A stretch of DNA of 9,005 nucleotides from Bacteroidales bacterium UBA5537. GTDB taxonomy: Bacteria; Bacteroidota; Bacteroidia; Bacteroidales; Lentimicrobiaceae. The notes under the pieces were generated by a model. It had not been told where the DNA came from and made no database searches. It saw nothing but the letters and a program-made list of their open reading frames with translations. The translations under genes were made by a program, and so were the position numbers. The stretch spans positions 20,682 through 29,686 of the forward strand of contig DINP01000062.1 of assembly GCA_002426025.1 (NCBI GenBank), given 5' to 3'. Below are positions 7,160 through 9,005 of this stretch, piece by piece (position 1 is the first letter of the stretch; every line of letters starts with the position of its first letter).

Positions 7160-7837
7160 TTAAAGCTTCCAGTCAACAGGAATTTTACCGTTTTTCTCAA
7201 GCCATTGATTGGCTTTTGAGAAGTGCCTGCAACCGAAAAAGCCCCTGTAAACACTTAAAGGCGATGGATGTGGTGCTTCAAGGATAAAGTGTTTGTTCTG
7301 GTCAATCAATACTTTTTTATTCTGCGCATACCGACCCCAAAGTAAAAAGACCAATCCATTGCGGTCTTCTGATAACTTTTTAATTACAGCATCGGTGAAC
7401 AACTCCCAGCCTTTCCCCTGATGCGAACCAGCCATGTTAGCCCTTACAGTGAGTGTAGCGTTTATCAACAATACTCCCTGATCGGCCCAGGCCGACAAGT
7501 TACCACTTTTCGGATAAGGGTAGCCTAAGTCTGCTTCCAGTTCTTTTAATATATTCTGAAGCGATGGAGGAAATATAATACCTTCGGGAACTGAGAAACA
7601 CAATCCATGAGCCTGACCTGGCCCATGATAAGGATCCTGCCCTAAAAGTACAATTTTTACCTTACTATATGGTGTGCGATTAAATGCTTCAAAAATTTTC
7701 GGCCCCGGAGGATAAACAATATAGCGATTCCTTTCATTTACGAGAAAATCTTTAAGCACCTCAAAATAAGGCTTTTGAAACTCATCTGTTAGTATTTCTT
7801 TCCATTCCTCATCAATTTGAGGGTAAATCTTCGCCAT
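7160..7837 (-). CDS. ung: Uracil-DNA glycosylase, family 1
   Basis: This enzyme removes uracil from DNA by cutting the N-glycosidic bond, the first step of base-excision repair after cytosine deamination or dUMP incorporation. The 225 residues match the family in length (about 220-230). The water-activating motif GQDPYHG is at 66-72 with catalytic Asp68. Phe81 (LCFSVP) stacks on uracil, Asn127 (LLINATLTV) reads it, and HPSPLS with His190 is the leucine-loop motif, where Leu194 would push into the DNA. SHQGKGWELFTD (138-149) is also a family block. All key residues are intact. The ATG at 7837 gives the usual N-terminus. The gene is divergent from the small lipoprotein gene, with 115 nt between them. 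Confidence 0.97.
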   Translation of the reverse strand: MAKIYPQIDEEWKEILTDEFQKPYFEVLKDFLVNERNRYIVYPPGPKIFEAFNRTPYSKVKIVLLGQDPYHGPGQAHGLCFSVPEGIIFPPSLQNILKELEADLGYPYPKSGNLSAWADQGVLLINATLTVRANMAGSHQGKGWELFTDAVIKKLSEDRNGLVFLLWGRYAQNKKVLIDQNKHFILEAPHPSPLSVYRGFFGCRHFSKANQWLEKNGKIPVDWKL

Positions 7838-7903
7838 TAGGTATTACTTTTAGGGTTTTGATACATAAACAATAACAAGCCTGATTTAGAGTTATTAATG
7901 TAA

Positions 7904-7913
7904 ACAGGCCTGT
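7904..7913. repeat. 10-bp perfect palindrome in the ung divergent region
   Basis: ACAGGCCTGT is self-complementary and sits between the divergent ung and small lipoprotein genes, over the likely ung transcription start. A related half, CAAGCCTG, lies about 25 bases to the left (7877-7884). Such a site could bind a dimeric regulator, but 10 bp is short and there is no further support. Confidence 0.3.
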
Positions 7914-7918
7914 AATTT

Positions 7919-7949
7919 CAAAATTAATATTTACTTACCTTAGAGTAAA
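7919..7949 (-). promoter_or_regulatory. Candidate promoter of ung
   Basis: On the minus strand TTTA (7946-7949) is followed after 19 nt by TAATTTTG (7919-7926), a perfect -7 element with a one-mismatch -33. Transcription would start about 75 nt before the ung ATG. A perfect 10-bp palindrome, ACAGGCCTGT (7904-7913), falls at the expected start site. The promoter lies almost against the start codon of the divergent gene at 7953. Confidence 0.45.
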
Positions 7950-7952
7950 GTT

Positions 7953-8081
7953 ATGAAAAAATTCGCACTAATCATGTTGGTTGTAATGTCATTGGGAATT
8001 ATTATGTCATCTTGCCAGTCGAGTCAAAAATGTGCTGCCTACGGCGAAGCAAGCAGGTATAAAGTAGATCGCAACCGCTAA
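7953..8081 (+). CDS. Small lipoprotein of 42 residues, function unknown
   Basis: A 42-codon frame starts at an ATG and ends with TAA at 8079-8081. It begins MKKFALIMLVVMSLGIIMSS and continues to a lipobox IMSSC with Cys21 as the lipid-bearing residue. This is a textbook type II signal: two lysines, a hydrophobic core, then Ser-Ser-Cys. The mature peptide is only about 22 residues, with a second cysteine (Cys27) in KCAAYGEAS and a basic tail (RYKVDRNR). No acidic surface-export signal follows Cys21, so it probably stays on the periplasmic side. A good hairpin terminator 21 nt downstream makes this a separate short transcript. I do not recognise a named family. No clear promoter is visible in front of it. 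The intact lipoprotein signal and the terminator make coding likely despite the size. Confidence 0.75.
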   Translation: MKKFALIMLVVMSLGIIMSSCQSSQKCAAYGEASRYKVDRNR

Positions 8082-8102
8082 TTTATCCAATGCCATTTAA
8101 GC

Positions 8103-8132
8103 AGCCTGTGATTAAGTTCATGGGCTTTTTTT
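8103..8132 (+). terminator. Rho-independent terminator of the small lipoprotein gene
   Basis: AGCCTGTGA (8103-8111) pairs with TCATGGGCT (8118-8126) in a 9-bp stem with two G-T pairs, around a 6-nt loop, followed by a run of T residues to 8132. It starts 21 nt past the stop codon. The T run adjoins the -33 region of the next promoter. Confidence 0.8.
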
Positions 8133-8133
8133 G

Positions 8134-8164
8134 TTGATTGCGGCATATTGTTTGTTTATCTTTG
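8134..8164 (+). promoter_or_regulatory. Promoter of the secreted beta-rich protein gene
   Basis: TATCTTTG (8157-8164) matches the Bacteroidetes -7 element exactly. TTG at 8134-8136 lies 20 nt upstream as the -33 element, or TTTG at 8130-8133 with a 23-nt spacer. Transcription would start near 8171, about 18 nt before the ATG at 8189. That rules out the in-frame TTG at 8138, which lies inside the promoter. Confidence 0.6.
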
Positions 8165-8188
8165 TGCTTCTGTTCTACTGAAAGTTAT

Positions 8189-8950
8189 ATGAAGTTTCTG
8201 CCGTTTCTACTCTTTTCTGTGCTGTTTTTCATTACGGCTTTTTCATCAAGCGCTCAAATTGAGGAGGAATTTGATAGTATTGCCGACAATGTACTTTTTA
8301 CCAAGGAGATGAATGGCGCTGTATTTATCCATTCTCATGGCTGGGGTATAGAGTATAGGATGGGATTTAACCAGACGGTTTCAAAAAAACTCATTTTTGA
8401 AGCTGATCTTCTCGAAATGAAAGATGCCAAACAGATTAAGTCAATTAACCCATTTTTTACAAATACCAAAAGCTATTTTTACGGCAAACTGAACGCGGTT
8501 TATATTACAAGACTGGGTGCAGGTTACCAACATATACTAAACCGAAAGCCCTATTTTGGCGGAGTTGAGCTTAGACTTCTCTATTCCGGAGGAGTATCAG
8601 TGGCTTTTGCAAAACCGGTTTATTTAGAAATTATCAAACTGGATGCAGGTTCTTACCGGTATATTACGGTTACGGAACGCTACGATCCCGATAGCCATTT
8701 TCCTGATAATATTTACGGTAGAGCCCCTTTCACAAAGGGTTTCAACAGGCTTAAACCATACCCCGGAATTTATGCCAAAACAGGTTTAAGTATCGAGTTT
8801 GGAACTATTAATCAAAAACCCAAGCTGGTTGAAGTTGGCGCAGCTATAGATATTTTTGCCAAACCTGTTCCAATTATGGCATTTAAAGACACCGACCAAT
8901 TTTTTCTTACGCTTTATGTCTGTTTCGGATTAGGGAAGAGATACAATTGA
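8189..8950 (+). CDS. Secreted beta-rich protein, probable outer-membrane barrel, function unknown
   Basis: The 253-residue protein starts with a clear signal peptide (MKFLPFLLFSVLFFITAFSSSA) and would be cut before Gln23. The mature part has many alternating hydrophobic and polar stretches, for example GWGIEYRMGF, YGKLNAVYITRLGAGYQ, FGGVELRLLYSGGVSVAF, GIYAKTGLSIEFG and VEVGAAIDIFA. It ends with FFLTLYVCFGLGKRYN. This pattern is that of a small 8- to 12-strand outer-membrane barrel, so the location is inferred. I recognise no catalytic motif. The frame extends upstream to a TTG at 8138, but the ATG at 8189 gives the proper signal peptide and lies downstream of the promoter. It might be co-transcribed with the gene beginning 28 nt after its stop. 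Confidence 0.8.
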   Translation: MKFLPFLLFSVLFFITAFSSSAQIEEEFDSIADNVLFTKEMNGAVFIHSHGWGIEYRMGFNQTVSKKLIFEADLLEMKDAKQIKSINPFFTNTKSYFYGKLNAVYITRLGAGYQHILNRKPYFGGVELRLLYSGGVSVAFAKPVYLEIIKLDAGSYRYITVTERYDPDSHFPDNIYGRAPFTKGFNRLKPYPGIYAKTGLSIEFGTINQKPKLVEVGAAIDIFAKPVPIMAFKDTDQFFLTLYVCFGLGKRYN

Positions 8951-8978
8951 AATACATCCCAAATAACAAATTATTAAA

Positions 8979-9005
8979 ATGCTAGTTCCGGAATGGGAAC
9001 TCTGT
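8979..9005 (+). CDS. Start of a further gene, possibly agmatine deiminase family
   Basis: An ATG 28 nt after the previous stop opens a frame that stays open for the nine codons left in the window (MLVPEWELC). The preceding AAATTATTAAA is A/T-rich, as usual for Bacteroidetes translation starts. The P-x-EWE pattern near the N-terminus resembles agmatine deiminase and Porphyromonas-type peptidyl-arginine deiminase proteins, which begin with P-x-EWE and have a WPH motif further in. Nine residues cannot prove this. The rest of the gene lies beyond the window. Confidence 0.35.

Noticed and set aside
1..7837. A uracil-DNA defence unit joining thyA and ung
   Set aside because: The two genes are separated by about 6.5 kb of unrelated envelope and hydrogenase genes with their own promoters. 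Both are housekeeping genes, and proximity is probably accidental.
1..9005. Mobile element, CRISPR array, tRNA or defence system
   Set aside because: I saw no regularly spaced repeats, terminal inverted repeats, transposase or integrase motifs, cloverleaf-like segments, or nuclease and toxin-antitoxin pairs on either strand.

Overview
The window reads as ordinary chromosomal DNA from an anaerobic or facultatively anaerobic member of the Bacteroidetes (Bacteroidota), probably near Bacteroidales. Three things support this. Almost every gene is preceded by the Bacteroidetes-type promoter (-7 TAnnTTTG, usually with a -33 TTTG-like element about 19-22 nt upstream) rather than a Shine-Dalgarno sequence. 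The protein set is typical of the phylum: a GWxTD-domain lipoprotein, an OmpP1/FadL porin next to an SGNH lipoprotein, and an M23-LysM hydrolase. HydE, an [FeFe]-hydrogenase maturase, indicates anaerobic hydrogen metabolism. I see no mobile element, CRISPR array, tRNA or rRNA.

Layout: everything from 1 to 7837 is on the minus strand, and everything after about 7950 is on the plus strand. On the minus strand, in order of transcription from the right, are ung (uracil-DNA glycosylase), an outer-membrane FadL-type transporter, an SGNH hydrolase lipoprotein 10 nt behind it that ends in a strong terminator, an M23 peptidase with LysM, a GWxTD lipoprotein, hydE, and thyA. The last has its 3' end cut off by the window edge. 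On the plus strand are a 42-residue lipoprotein gene with its own terminator, a secreted beta-rich (probable outer-membrane barrel) protein of unknown function, and the first nine codons of a further gene.

How the genes work together: the FadL-type channel and the SGNH lipoprotein look like one operon, probably for handling and importing a hydrophobic ester or lipid. The M23-LysM and GWxTD proteins act in the envelope but appear to have separate promoters. ThyA makes dTMP from dUMP, and Ung removes uracil from DNA; both limit uracil in the genome, but they are about 6.5 kb apart and not linked here. HydE stands without hydF, hydG or hydA in view.

Three genes (GWxTD protein, FadL protein, plus-strand secreted protein) have in-frame upstream TTG codons that would lengthen them. 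In each case signal-peptide logic, usually backed by promoter position, favours the internal ATG, and the coordinates here use that start. Nothing in the window amounts to a convincing new multi-gene system. The items most worth a second look are the tiny lipoprotein gene, the GWxTD protein with its repeat-containing promoter, and the secreted protein of unknown function.
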